From CAWGCE01 sp964480915 (lineage in GTDB: Bacteria > Planctomycetota > Planctomycetia > Pirellulales > Pirellulaceae): a stretch of 55,477 bases of DNA. Location of the stretch: NCBI GenBank assembly GCA_964480915.1, contig CAYZRS010000035.1, positions 1 through 55,477 of the forward strand, in the 5' to 3' direction. The notes under the pieces were generated by a model. It made no database searches. It saw nothing but the letters and a program-made list of their open reading frames with translations, and was not told the origin of the DNA. This document shows, piece after piece, positions 1-7,659 of this stretch; positions within the stretch are counted from its first letter, which is position 1, and every line of letters begins with the position of its first letter. The position numbers were made by a program, and so were the translations under genes.

Positions 1-162
1 AGGAAAGAATCGGGGACATTCTACTTTTTCTAAGCCCGCCTTGTCCGGATTCCAGGTCGTCCTTCCACCGCGAACAAAGAAACGCCAACCCAAGATTGAG
101 CAGACCTTCAAAAGTGCGCGGGAGCTAGAGCAGCTGACAGCCAAACGTTGGAATGACGGTGC
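1..162. other. Left edge, no gene assigned
   Basis: I see no convincing gene here. A short plus-strand frame starting with TTG at 41 runs through to 226, but it has no ribosome-binding site, no recognisable motif and it overlaps the end of the toxin-like gene. The stretch may hold the end of an upstream gene or plain intergenic DNA. Confidence 0.4.
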
Positions 163-723
163 TTATCGATCTTCCGCTAACAATGCTTGCCATACGGAAA
201 GTACGCTGAAACATTGCGCCCAGTAAGCAATGTACTCTCGGTCAATCTTGTCTCCCTGGATATCAAGAACGCTTTCGATATCACGCAAATGTTTCTCGCT
301 TTTGCCTTCTTCGTAATAGACGAGTTTCTTGACGATTACGTCTTCTGGCGAAGCGAAACTTGCATCTCCGTCCTCAAACACAGGCAGGCTACGACGTCGC
401 GAGGTTCTGGACTTGTCGAATTCAGATTCCGACAAGACCATGAAATCGACCTTGAGACCTGACGCAGGATGGATCACGTTGAATTGGAACAGTTTGGCGA
501 CTGCTTGTTCCACGGCAGCTTGGCTGACATAGAAATCATCACTTGGGAATGCGGCACAAAACTTCGCAATTTTCGACGTTGGTAAGTCTATCGCGACATC
601 GATATCGTTCGTAAATCGCGGTTCTCCATAGGCAATTGTCGCCATCGATCCAACAACCAGATACGTAAGTTCTAATTGCTGGCAGGTGTCTCGCACGTGG
701 CGAAGGAGGCCCTCAGGTTCCAT
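163..723 (-). CDS. MenT/AbiEii-like nucleotidyltransferase, probable toxin
   Basis: This 186-residue protein has the start of a DNA-polymerase-beta-type nucleotidyltransferase fold: a hydrophobic strand followed by VVGSMATIAYGEPRFTNDID, giving the hG-[GS] signature and then the DxD pair (DID, in NDIDVAID) that binds metal. A third acidic strand, KVDFMV, follows. The size and the neighbour fit the MenT1/Rv0078A type of nucleotidyltransferase toxin; in characterised MenT toxins the enzyme adds pyrimidines to tRNA acceptor ends and blocks charging. The gene starts with ATG inside the end of the upstream small gene (11-base overlap), so the two are translated together. Seen: motifs, overlap. Known: family activity. 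Inferred: toxin role here. It could instead be a DUF6036-like protein of unknown role. Confidence 0.75.
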   Translation of the reverse strand: MEPEGLLRHVRDTCQQLELTYLVVGSMATIAYGEPRFTNDIDVAIDLPTSKIAKFCAAFPSDDFYVSQAAVEQAVAKLFQFNVIHPASGLKVDFMVLSESEFDKSRTSRRRSLPVFEDGDASFASPEDVIVKKLVYYEEGKSEKHLRDIESVLDIQGDKIDREYIAYWAQCFSVLSVWQALLAEDR

Positions 724-904
724 GCGACATCCTCCGACTGACCTCCGCTTGAACCTGCTTTTTCGTCCATGTTGGATTCTCAGCCTGGAGGATACGCGTC
801 ATCATTTTTCGCGCGGAACGCCACATCCCCCAAGCGGTACTCAGGCGCTCAGCGGGTGTTTTTTCGGCAAGTAAAGCGATCAATTCCGGCTCGAGTGGGC
901 TCAT
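713..904 (-). CDS. Rv0078B/MenA1-like antitoxin, small
   Basis: A 63-residue acidic/basic helical protein beginning MSPLEPELIALLAEKTPAER and continuing with a WGMWRSAR segment. This pattern (PLxPEL, KTPAERL, MWRSAR) is what I recall of the Rv0078B-type antitoxin family, the partner of MenT1. It precedes and overlaps the nucleotidyltransferase gene by 11 bases, the usual antitoxin-first order. I chose the ATG at 904; an in-frame GTG at 946 would add 14 residues but sits hard against the tRNA terminator. The family assignment is from memory of the pattern and needs a profile search; the pairing itself is plain from the sequence. Confidence 0.65.
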   Translation of the reverse strand: MSPLEPELIALLAEKTPAERLSTAWGMWRSARKMMTRILQAENPTWTKKQVQAEVSRRMSHGT

Positions 905-952
905 CGGATTATCCCGTCCACTTATGCGCAAAACTCTGTTCTCCACACCAAT

Positions 953-981
953 AAAAAAAGCCCTGCAATCGCAGGGCTTTT
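953..981 (-). terminator. Intrinsic terminator of the initiator tRNA gene
   Basis: Stem AAGCCCTGC / GCAGGGCTT with an AATC/GATT loop, followed on the minus strand by a run of seven T. It lies directly after the tRNA 3' end and just before the TA module. A-runs on both flanks mean it could act in both directions. Confidence 0.85.
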
Positions 982-984
982 AAG

Positions 985-1058
<74 letters not shown>

Positions 1059-1070
1059 TCCATGTCTCTA

Positions 1071-1098
1071 TTTATATCGGAACGGCTTCCGAAGGCAA
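1071..1098 (-). promoter_or_regulatory. Sigma70-like promoter of the initiator tRNA
   Basis: On the minus strand TTGCCT and TATAAA are separated by 16 bases, with the -10 box about 12 bases before the mature tRNA 5' end. The spacer is itself a perfect inverted repeat, TCGGAA-GCCG-TTCCGA (1077-1092). Confidence 0.6.
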
Positions 1099-1338
1099 AT
1101 GGGGGGAACCGTCGTTCGCCCATCTGAGAACTTAATTCATCGGCTGCCATGATCGTGACCTTCAATTTTTCGCACCAACGGGTCCGGAATCGCTCTGCCA
1201 GGGTTCTCTCGCTGGGCTCGCAGGCGAATTCGTCACTTATCGTCGTTCTAATCGTTACTAACGGCCGTTTCATCGCCTTTTCTGGTGGTGGCCGGCGGCT
1301 GCAAACTAAACTGAAGGAAGCCGGAAATATCGGTTGGA

Positions 1339-3087
1339 ATGTCGCTTGAGGCAGCGACTAACGGCTCGTCGGGCCCGCTCGGATGCGGGCACGATCCATC
1401 CGGTCCCCCATTTGGGACGGCGGCTCCTGGAACAGAAAATAGGCCCGTTTTGTCGACTCCTGACTCATCACATTCCTCGTTTTTCACCGACCCGGCGGAT
1501 GGGCCGCCTCCCTTACCCGATTCCTATCGGGAACCCGCCATGTTCGCCAAGCCGACTCCGCCGATACCTCCGAAACAGCTGGCGACCCCAGCGGACGCAC
1601 CCAGTGAACCGCTCCGGCCCATCTTGCTTGAAGACGACCCCTTCGAAATCGGTGGCAATGTTGCCGACCAAGCGGGCAACGAAGATCTCATCGACAGGCT
1701 CGGGCAGCTCGCCTATCGGACTCCGGCCTGGCTGGTCAGTCTGGTCGCTCATATGGTCGTGTTTCTTATTCTGGCACTGCTGGCCATTCAGCTGCCGACC
1801 AACTCGGTTCTGAACCTGGACGCCGTCTTTGCCGACCGTAGCGGCGAGCAACTGGAAATCGAAAATTTCGAAGCGGCCGCCATCATGGAAGCGCCTGAAA
1901 ATATCATGGTCGAGGCCAACGACCTGCCGCCGGTCGACATCCCCTTAGCCGCGCCGACGATGCTCACCCCGTCGCCCAATGCGGCTCATCAACAAGTCGA
2001 CCTCAACGCGCCGGTCGTCGGCATGGCACTTACGGGACGCGAAGAAGGTCAGAAGCAGGTCTTGCTGAAAGTCTTCGGCGGAAATGCGGCCACCGAGAAT
2101 GCGGTGCAACTGGGGCTGGATTGGCTGAAGAAAAATCAACGTAAGGACGGCAGTTGGAGTCTTTCAGGTCCGTACAAAGATGGCTGCGACACCGAAAACC
2201 GGATTGCGGCGACAGCCATGGCAATGCTGGCCTTCCAAGGCGCCGGCAACACACACAAGAAGGGGCGGTTCAAGGAGGAACTGAATCGAGCGAAGAAGTG
2301 GCTGCTGAAACAACGCGCGACGAAGGGGAAGCGGCAGGGAGGGTTCTACGAGGCCCGCAATGCGTTTTTTAAGGGAATCGACAATCACACGTTTTATACG
2401 AACGGCATGGCGACCATGGCGGTCTGCGAACTTTATGCCATGACGAGGGATGAATCGCTCAAGTATCCCGCTCAAGAAGCGATCGATTTCCTAATGAGAA
2501 ATCAAAATCCGGATGGTGGCTGGCGATACATTCGCGATACCGAATCGGACACATCCGTCACCGGCTGGATCGTCATGGCGTTGCAGAGCGCCAAGATGGC
2601 CGGACTGAGGGTCGACGACGAAGTCTTCGCATCGATTGGCGATTTCTTGGATAGCGTACAGAGCGACTACGGTTCGCGATACGCCTACCAAACGGGCCAA
2701 GTCGATACGCTCTCCATGACGGCGGAAGGCTTGCTCTGCCGACAGTACATGGGCTGGCCTCGAGATCACCAACCCTTGCTTACGGGTGTGACTCACCTGC
2801 TAGACAACCCGATCGATGTCCAGGAACCGAATCTCTATTATTGGTACTACGCGACCCAAGTCCTGCACCACATGGAAGGTGATTTTTGGCGCGAGTGGAA
2901 TGTCGTGATGCGTAAGCGGCTGCCAGCGCGACAAGAGACGCAAGGAAAAGAGAGAGGCAGCTGGGCTCCGTACGATGACCGCTGGGCCGAATACTCTGGC
3001 CGGCTGTTTTCTACCTGCTTCAATATCTACATGCTGGAAGTCTATTACCGGCACTTGCCGCTGTATTCCTCGCTCTACGACGGCTAA
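1339..3087 (+). CDS. Membrane protein with prenyltransferase/squalene-oxidase repeats
   Basis: 582 residues. The first ~125 are Pro/Ser/Asp-rich and look disordered; a single membrane segment follows (SLVAHMVVFLILALLAIQL, about 135-155), then a linker, then an alpha/alpha-barrel region from about 235 with repeats of the type found in squalene cyclases and prenyltransferases (GLDWLKKNQRKDGSWS, AIDFLMRNQNPDGGW). The DxDD catalytic motif of squalene-hopene cyclase is not evident, so cyclase activity is not implied; such proteins are abundant and unexplained in planctomycetes. It most likely sits in the inner membrane with the barrel outside the cytoplasm. Start: ATG at 1339; an ATG at 1540 after GGGAACC is an alternative. 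Codon use is ordinary. Confidence 0.85.
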   Translation: MSLEAATNGSSGPLGCGHDPSGPPFGTAAPGTENRPVLSTPDSSHSSFFTDPADGPPPLPDSYREPAMFAKPTPPIPPKQLATPADAPSEPLRPILLEDDPFEIGGNVADQAGNEDLIDRLGQLAYRTPAWLVSLVAHMVVFLILALLAIQLPTNSVLNLDAVFADRSGEQLEIENFEAAAIMEAPENIMVEANDLPPVDIPLAAPTMLTPSPNAAHQQVDLNAPVVGMALTGREEGQKQVLLKVFGGNAATENAVQLGLDWLKKNQRKDGSWSLSGPYKDGCDTENRIAATAMAMLAFQGAGNTHKKGRFKEELNRAKKWLLKQRATKGKRQGGFYEARNAFFKGIDNHTFYTNGMATMAVCELYAMTRDESLKYPAQEAIDFLMRNQNPDGGWRYIRDTESDTSVTGWIVMALQSAKMAGLRVDDEVFASIGDFLDSVQSDYGSRYAYQTGQVDTLSMTAEGLLCRQYMGWPRDHQPLLTGVTHLLDNPIDVQEPNLYYWYYATQVLHHMEGDFWREWNVVMRKRLPARQETQGKERGSWAPYDDRWAEYSGRLFSTCFNIYMLEVYYRHLPLYSSLYDG

Positions 3088-3437
3088 GACGGCACCCGAC
3101 ATGGGGCAGGGCGGTCGCCGGCAACTCTATTCCTTGCGGGCACTCTGGGAGTTGTCGATTCTTGGACAACCTGGGCTAAGCAGGGAAAGTCCGACCACGC
3201 GACTTTGGCGCTGCGGGAAAACACTGCAGCCCATTTGCCTCCTATTCGTTCTTCGTTGGCCTTTGGCAACCGATCGCCATGGCATCTCGGCAACGCGCGT
3301 CGCAGCAAGATGACGCAAAGAATCATTTCTGATTTTCTTGGCTGCGTTGCAAAACTTCGCCACCATATTTTGGTTTAGGTAGTAGCCTTCAAGTGGGGGT
3401 CGGAAACAACTCGATCGCACCATACGAGCCTTTCACC
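3088..3437. other. Intergenic, 350 bp
   Basis: No gene recognised. It separates the squalene-repeat protein from the TadE genes and presumably carries the promoter for the latter, but I cannot pick one out with confidence. Confidence 0.5.
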
Positions 3438-3884
3438 ATGTTCAACAAGTCAAAACGCAACCGCCGACGTGCCGCAGCCACCGTCGAATTCGCAGTCATC
3501 ATTCCGATCATTTTGACGCTGACCTTCGGCACACTGGAAATCTGTGCTGCCATCTTTCTGAAGGAAAAGGCGACGATCGCAGCTCACGAAGGAGCGCGAG
3601 TCGCCATTCGCAAGTACTCGACAACTTCCGATGTCATCTCGGCGGCTCAAGACTATTTAGAGTCTCGAGGCATCGACACATCCGGCCTGCCTGGCGGCGC
3701 CATCACCGTTTCACCGGCGCCCGAATCGACACCCGAGTTGAGCCCGATTACCGTTCACGTAACGCTTCCGGTGGCGGGCAACACTTCGCTGCCAGATACG
3801 TTTCACTCCTTCATTTCAGGCCTTTCGATGGAAGCCGAGGCGGTGATGTACAAGGAGTTCCCTCACCCTGACTACGAGCCATAG
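3438..3884 (+). CDS. TadE-like pseudopilin (first copy)
   Basis: 148 residues. A basic start (KSKRNRRRAA) precedes the conserved TadE segment ATVEFAVIIPIILTLTFGTL with the expected glutamate, then EKATIAAHEGARVAIRK, as in TadE/TadF minor pseudopilins anchored in the inner membrane and facing the periplasm. The remainder is a small beta-rich domain. The start is the ATG at 3438, which places the basic stretch at the N-terminus; an upstream in-frame start at 3393 would add 15 residues in front of the processing region. It heads a run of three related genes with spacings of about 50 bases, probably one transcript. No prepilin peptidase, TadA ATPase or secretin is in the window. Confidence 0.85.
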   Translation: MFNKSKRNRRRAAATVEFAVIIPIILTLTFGTLEICAAIFLKEKATIAAHEGARVAIRKYSTTSDVISAAQDYLESRGIDTSGLPGGAITVSPAPESTPELSPITVHVTLPVAGNTSLPDTFHSFISGLSMEAEAVMYKEFPHPDYEP

Positions 3885-3936
3885 CTTTCCATCCAATGAC
3901 CGTCCGCTTTTCTTTTCCCATTCGAGACTCAAGACA

Positions 3937-4404
3937 ATGCCGTTGACAATGCAGAATTCACAGCGTCGCCCCAACAAACGCCGTCGCGGAGCCACGGCGG
4001 TCGAATTCGCGGTCGTCGCGATTCCTTTCTTTGTGCTCATCTTCGCCTGTATCGAAATGGCGCGACTGTCGATGATGGAGAGCATTGCGGAGGAAGCGGC
4101 ATTTCGGGCAGCTCGGCATGTAATTGTGGCTGGCGCGACCAAAGCAGACGGTATCGATGAAGCCAATCGGATGTTGGCGATGATCGGAACGTCGGACGCG
4201 ACGATTACCGTCACACCCAGCCACAACGGCGCCAATCAAGCAGAAATTGACGACGACACGACGAGCATCACGGTGGAAGTCACCGTCCCGATGTCATCCA
4301 ATACGATTTTTCTCTCCACGTTTACCGGCGGCCTCGACATCAAGAAGGAATGTTCGATCGAGACGGAACGGTACGTTGGTTACTACGATGGAGAAGCGAA
4401 CTGA
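3937..4404 (+). CDS. TadE-like pseudopilin (second copy)
   Basis: 155 residues with the same plan as the previous gene: basic leader (RRPNKRRRGA), TAVEFAVVAIPFFVLIFACI membrane segment with the conserved glutamate, then an EEAAFRAARHVIV helix and a beta-rich periplasmic part. It is a diverged paralogue, not a recent duplicate, judging by the low similarity outside the N-terminal segment. It lies 52 bases after the first tadE-like gene and 57 before the VWA protein. Probable minor pseudopilin of a Tad/Flp-like pilus or of a planctomycete envelope system. Confidence 0.85.
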   Translation: MPLTMQNSQRRPNKRRRGATAVEFAVVAIPFFVLIFACIEMARLSMMESIAEEAAFRAARHVIVAGATKADGIDEANRMLAMIGTSDATITVTPSHNGANQAEIDDDTTSITVEVTVPMSSNTIFLSTFTGGLDIKKECSIETERYVGYYDGEAN

Positions 4405-4461
4405 ACGGCAGTCACGGGGAGGCGACTGAATTCTTACTTTTTTAACTTTCGAGACAGTACC

Positions 4462-5886
4462 ATGGAACGACACCCCACAATTCCACCCGTCACATTTCCA
4501 GCGACCAAATCCCATTCACGCCGGGGCGCCATCGTCCCCTTGTTCGCAATCTTGCTCCCGGTTTTGTTGATTCTCAGTTCTTTCGCCGTCAACCTTTCCT
4601 ACATGGCTTTAACTTCGACCGAGCTGAAGGTGGCCACGGACGCGGCCGCCCGTGCTGGCGGGCGAGCCTGGAGTGAATTCCAAGACATCCACTCCGCAAA
4701 GCAATTTGCTCAGCTGGCGGCCGCACAAAACAAAGTTGCCGGCGCACCGCTGACCTTGAACCCGGCCGATGGAACCGGGGATATCGAGTTCGGCTTTTCG
4801 GTTCGAAGCAGCAATGGTTATGGCCGGTATCAATTCTCCAAGAAAGACGCTTCCGCCGTAGAAAGCGGCGCAGAGCAAGCGAACTCGATCCGGATCAACG
4901 GGCGACGCCTCGCCAGTTCCGGTTCTGGATCGGTCTCTCTGCTGCTCGGCGGTGTCGGTGCGACAACCTCATTCGAGCCGCAGGTTTCCTCCACCTCGAC
5001 GCAGGTCGATCGTGACATTTCGCTTGTGCTCGATCGTTCGGGTTCGATGGTCTACTATGAGAATGAAGATCTGCTCTACGAGGTAGTGACCTATTACTAC
5101 AACTCGGGGTACCTTTATTCGTCCGAGCGCAAGGCGGCTTTGAAAGGATACGAAGGCTCTTATGGGTCGATGGGTGGAACCATCTATGATCGTGAGTTCC
5201 CACCGTTTGTCATGTATGCCTTTGGCGATAACGGCTATTCAGAACTCTACGACTACGCTGATGGCATCAATCACTACAACGGACGGTCCTCCGGATGGGA
5301 CGAGTGGGTTCAAAGCGGTGGCAGCTGGTACATTGGAAGCTCGGCCGCTATTCCAGGCGGAGGCGGCGCTCCAGATTTTTCGCGTTGGGCGCTGCTGGAA
5401 GACGCAGTGGATGCCTTCCTGGACGTGCTCGAAGTCACACACCAAGAAGAGCAAGTCGCGCTGGCCACCTTCAATTCGTCCGCGGCGTTGGACCTCGGCT
5501 TGGACAAAGACTTTTCCGGAGTTCGCGCTGAGTTGCCGACGATTATTCCCGACGGAGGGACCTCCATCGGAGAGGGCATGCAATCGGGCATGCCGGCACT
5601 GCTGGACGCCGACGCCCGGCCTTACGCGATCAAGACCATCGTCGTCCTCACGGATGGCGTTAATAACGCCGGCGAAATTTCGCCGGTCAGTGTCGCAACC
5701 GACCTGACCGCCGCCAACAACGTCGTCATCCACACGGTGACGTTTTCGGACGGGGCAGACCAAGCGGCCATGCAATCTGTTGCCAATGTCGGCAACGGCA
5801 AGCACTACCATGCCGATACGGGTGAAGAGTTGATCGACATCTTTGAAGAGATTGCCAACAACCTGCCCACGGTCATCACGGAGTAA
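4462..5886 (+). CDS. TadG-like protein with von Willebrand A domain
   Basis: 474 residues. The N-terminus RRGAIVPLFAILLPVLLILS is the TadG-type membrane anchor, followed by VNLSYMALTSTELKVATDAA, the pseudopilin-like helix of this family. From about 185 there is a VWA domain with its metal site: D191-R-S193-G-S195, a GGTSIG threonine and an LTDG aspartate. Between the first MIDAS strand and the rest lies a Tyr/Ser/Gly-rich insertion of about 120 residues, which is unusual. TadG/VWA proteins are thought to sit in the envelope and help adhesion or pilus assembly. It ends the three-gene TadE-TadE-TadG set. Confidence 0.88.
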   Translation: MERHPTIPPVTFPATKSHSRRGAIVPLFAILLPVLLILSSFAVNLSYMALTSTELKVATDAAARAGGRAWSEFQDIHSAKQFAQLAAAQNKVAGAPLTLNPADGTGDIEFGFSVRSSNGYGRYQFSKKDASAVESGAEQANSIRINGRRLASSGSGSVSLLLGGVGATTSFEPQVSSTSTQVDRDISLVLDRSGSMVYYENEDLLYEVVTYYYNSGYLYSSERKAALKGYEGSYGSMGGTIYDREFPPFVMYAFGDNGYSELYDYADGINHYNGRSSGWDEWVQSGGSWYIGSSAAIPGGGGAPDFSRWALLEDAVDAFLDVLEVTHQEEQVALATFNSSAALDLGLDKDFSGVRAELPTIIPDGGTSIGEGMQSGMPALLDADARPYAIKTIVVLTDGVNNAGEISPVSVATDLTAANNVVIHTVTFSDGADQAAMQSVANVGNGKHYHADTGEELIDIFEEIANNLPTVITE

Positions 5887-5944
5887 AGGGGCGGCGTTCC
5901 TTGCCAGCGAACAGCGAGGCGTCGGCACGGCGCAAGGAATATCG

Positions 5945-6385
5945 TTACCGCAGCGCCTCATAGGCAGCTACGGCGACCGCGTTCGAGAGGTTTAAACTAC
6001 GCACGTGCTCTGTTGTCGGAATCCGCAGTGCCCGCGGATGGCCCGGCCCGCAAATGGTCGACGGCAGCCCTTTTGTTTCGCGGCCGAAAACCAAAACGGC
6101 GTTCTCTTCGTACTGGACTTCACGGAACCCTTTCTGGGCGTGGCGGCTAAAGTACCAGTGCCGCTCGACCGGCAGCTGCTCGCACAGTGCTTCCCAGTTA
6201 ACGACCGCCTCGAATTCGAGGTGGTCCCAATAATCGAGGCCAGCACGACGCAATTTCGTTTCGTCGAGGCGAAATCCTAGCGGTCGGACCAGCCACAGTT
6301 TGGCACCGACCGCCACGCACGTACGACCGATATTGCCTGTGTTCTGTGGGATTTCTGGCTGAAAGAGGACAATGTGGAGTGGCAT
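5945..6385 (-). CDS. trmL: tRNA (cytidine(34)-2'-O)-methyltransferase
   Basis: 146 residues, the normal length for TrmL, a minimal SPOUT-class SAM-dependent methyltransferase that methylates the ribose of the wobble base in leucine tRNAs. All three SPOUT motifs are present: PEIPQNTGNIGRTC near the start, VLVFGRETKGLP in the middle, and IPTTEHVRSLNLSNAVAVAA forming the C-terminal knot. It is divergent from ispG (106-base gap) and convergent with the tadG-like gene. Confidence 0.95.
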   Translation of the reverse strand: MPLHIVLFQPEIPQNTGNIGRTCVAVGAKLWLVRPLGFRLDETKLRRAGLDYWDHLEFEAVVNWEALCEQLPVERHWYFSRHAQKGFREVQYEENAVLVFGRETKGLPSTICGPGHPRALRIPTTEHVRSLNLSNAVAVAAYEALR

Positions 6386-6491
6386 GAAAATTCAGCGAAG
6401 GATGAAGGGAGCTGGGCGGCGTTGGTGACATTGTCGGATGCCGTGCGGTTAGACACAATGGCGTCCAGGTTTCACGTATCGGGAAGAGAGA

Positions 6492-7634
6492 ATGGTTGAT
6501 ATTCAGCGAAATGCGACTCGGGCGGTAAACATTGGCTCGATCACGATCGGCGACGGTCATCCGATTGCCGTGCAGAGCATGACGGCGACGCACACCAAAA
6601 ACATCGACGCGACGGTCGCGCAAGTCAATGCGCTGCATGCGGCCGGTGCTGATGTCGTTCGTATCGCGGTCGACAGCAAAACCGACGCCGAGGCGTTGAA
6701 AGAAATTCGCCTGCAGACCGCAGCGAATCTGTCGGTCGACCTGCAGGAGAGCTATCGGCTGGCCGAATTGGTCGCTCCGCATGTGGACAAGCTGCGATAC
6801 AACCCGGGCCATCTGTACCACCACGAACGTGAAAAGCCGTGGCAAGACAAGGTTCGCTACCTCGTCGGCGTTGCGCAAGATAATGATTGTGCGATGCGCG
6901 TCGGAGTCAATTGTGGCAGTGTTGATCCGGACAAAAAGAACGCTTACGACGAAGCCGATTCGATTTCCCCGATGCTGGCCAGCGCTTGGGAACATTGCGA
7001 ATTATTGGATGAGCTGAACTTCACTCGCTTCTGCGTTTCGCTGAAAGATTCCGATCCGGCGAAAGTGATCGAAATCAACACCCGTTTCGCCGAACGCCGG
7101 CCCGACGTACCGCTCCATCTGGGAGTCACCGAGGCCGGCTTACCGCCCGACGGAGTCATCAAGACTCGCATCGCATTCGAACAGCTCATCGGCCGCGGCA
7201 TCGGCGACACGATCCGGGTCTCCCTCACCGTCCCGAATGATCGCAAACCGGAAGAAATCGAGGCAGGGCGGGGCATCCTGGACGACATCGCCAATGGCCG
7301 AGTCCGATCGGTGGTCGATTTCGGCTTGGACACGCTGAATATCATTGCGTGCCCCAGTTGTTCGCGGGTTGAGAACGAAGAGTTCATTAACCTGGCGGAA
7401 AAGGTCAAAGAGATGACCGCCTACGCCAAAGACCACGCGCTCACGATTGCCGTCATGGGATGCCGCGTCAACGGACCGGGCGAAACGGACGATGCCGACC
7501 TGGGACTTTGGTGCGGGCCGACTCACGTCAATCTAAAACGGGGCACCGAAGAACTGGGCGCCTATCCTTACGATGAAATTCTGCCAAAACTTAAAAGCGA
7601 ACTCGACTCGCTGATTTCTCAGCGAGTCGGTTAG
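6492..7634 (+). CDS. ispG: (E)-4-hydroxy-3-methylbut-2-enyl-diphosphate synthase
   Basis: 380 residues, the two-domain bacterial form. The N-terminal TIM barrel opens with HPIAVQSMTATHTKNIDATV. The C-terminal domain carries the three [4Fe-4S] cysteines C287, C290 (CPSC) and C324 (VMGCRVNGPGE), with the catalytic glutamate E331 in the NGPGE motif. It reduces MEcPP to HMBPP in the non-mevalonate isoprenoid pathway in the cytoplasm. The insertion domain of plant/apicomplexan IspG is absent. The last codons form a perfect 11-bp hairpin (see that entry). No other isoprenoid genes are adjacent. Confidence 0.97.
   Translation: MVDIQRNATRAVNIGSITIGDGHPIAVQSMTATHTKNIDATVAQVNALHAAGADVVRIAVDSKTDAEALKEIRLQTAANLSVDLQESYRLAELVAPHVDKLRYNPGHLYHHEREKPWQDKVRYLVGVAQDNDCAMRVGVNCGSVDPDKKNAYDEADSISPMLASAWEHCELLDELNFTRFCVSLKDSDPAKVIEINTRFAERRPDVPLHLGVTEAGLPPDGVIKTRIAFEQLIGRGIGDTIRVSLTVPNDRKPEEIEAGRGILDDIANGRVRSVVDFGLDTLNIIACPSCSRVENEEFINLAEKVKEMTAYAKDHALTIAVMGCRVNGPGETDDADLGLWCGPTHVNLKRGTEELGAYPYDEILPKLKSELDSLISQRVG
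7604..7629 (+). terminator. Hairpin inside the 3' end of ispG
   Basis: Perfect 11-bp stem CGACTCGCTGA / TCAGCGAGTCG with a TTTC loop, lying entirely within the last ispG codons and ending a few bases before the stop. There is no following T-run, so it is either a Rho-assisted end or a transcript-stabilising hairpin rather than a classical terminator. Confidence 0.45.
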
Positions 7635-7659
7635 CCGGGTTGCGCTGGCTTGTTGGGCG

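Noticed and set aside
41..226. Short plus-strand frame at the left edge
   Set aside because: TTG start, no ribosome-binding site, no motif, and it runs into the toxin-like gene on the other strand.
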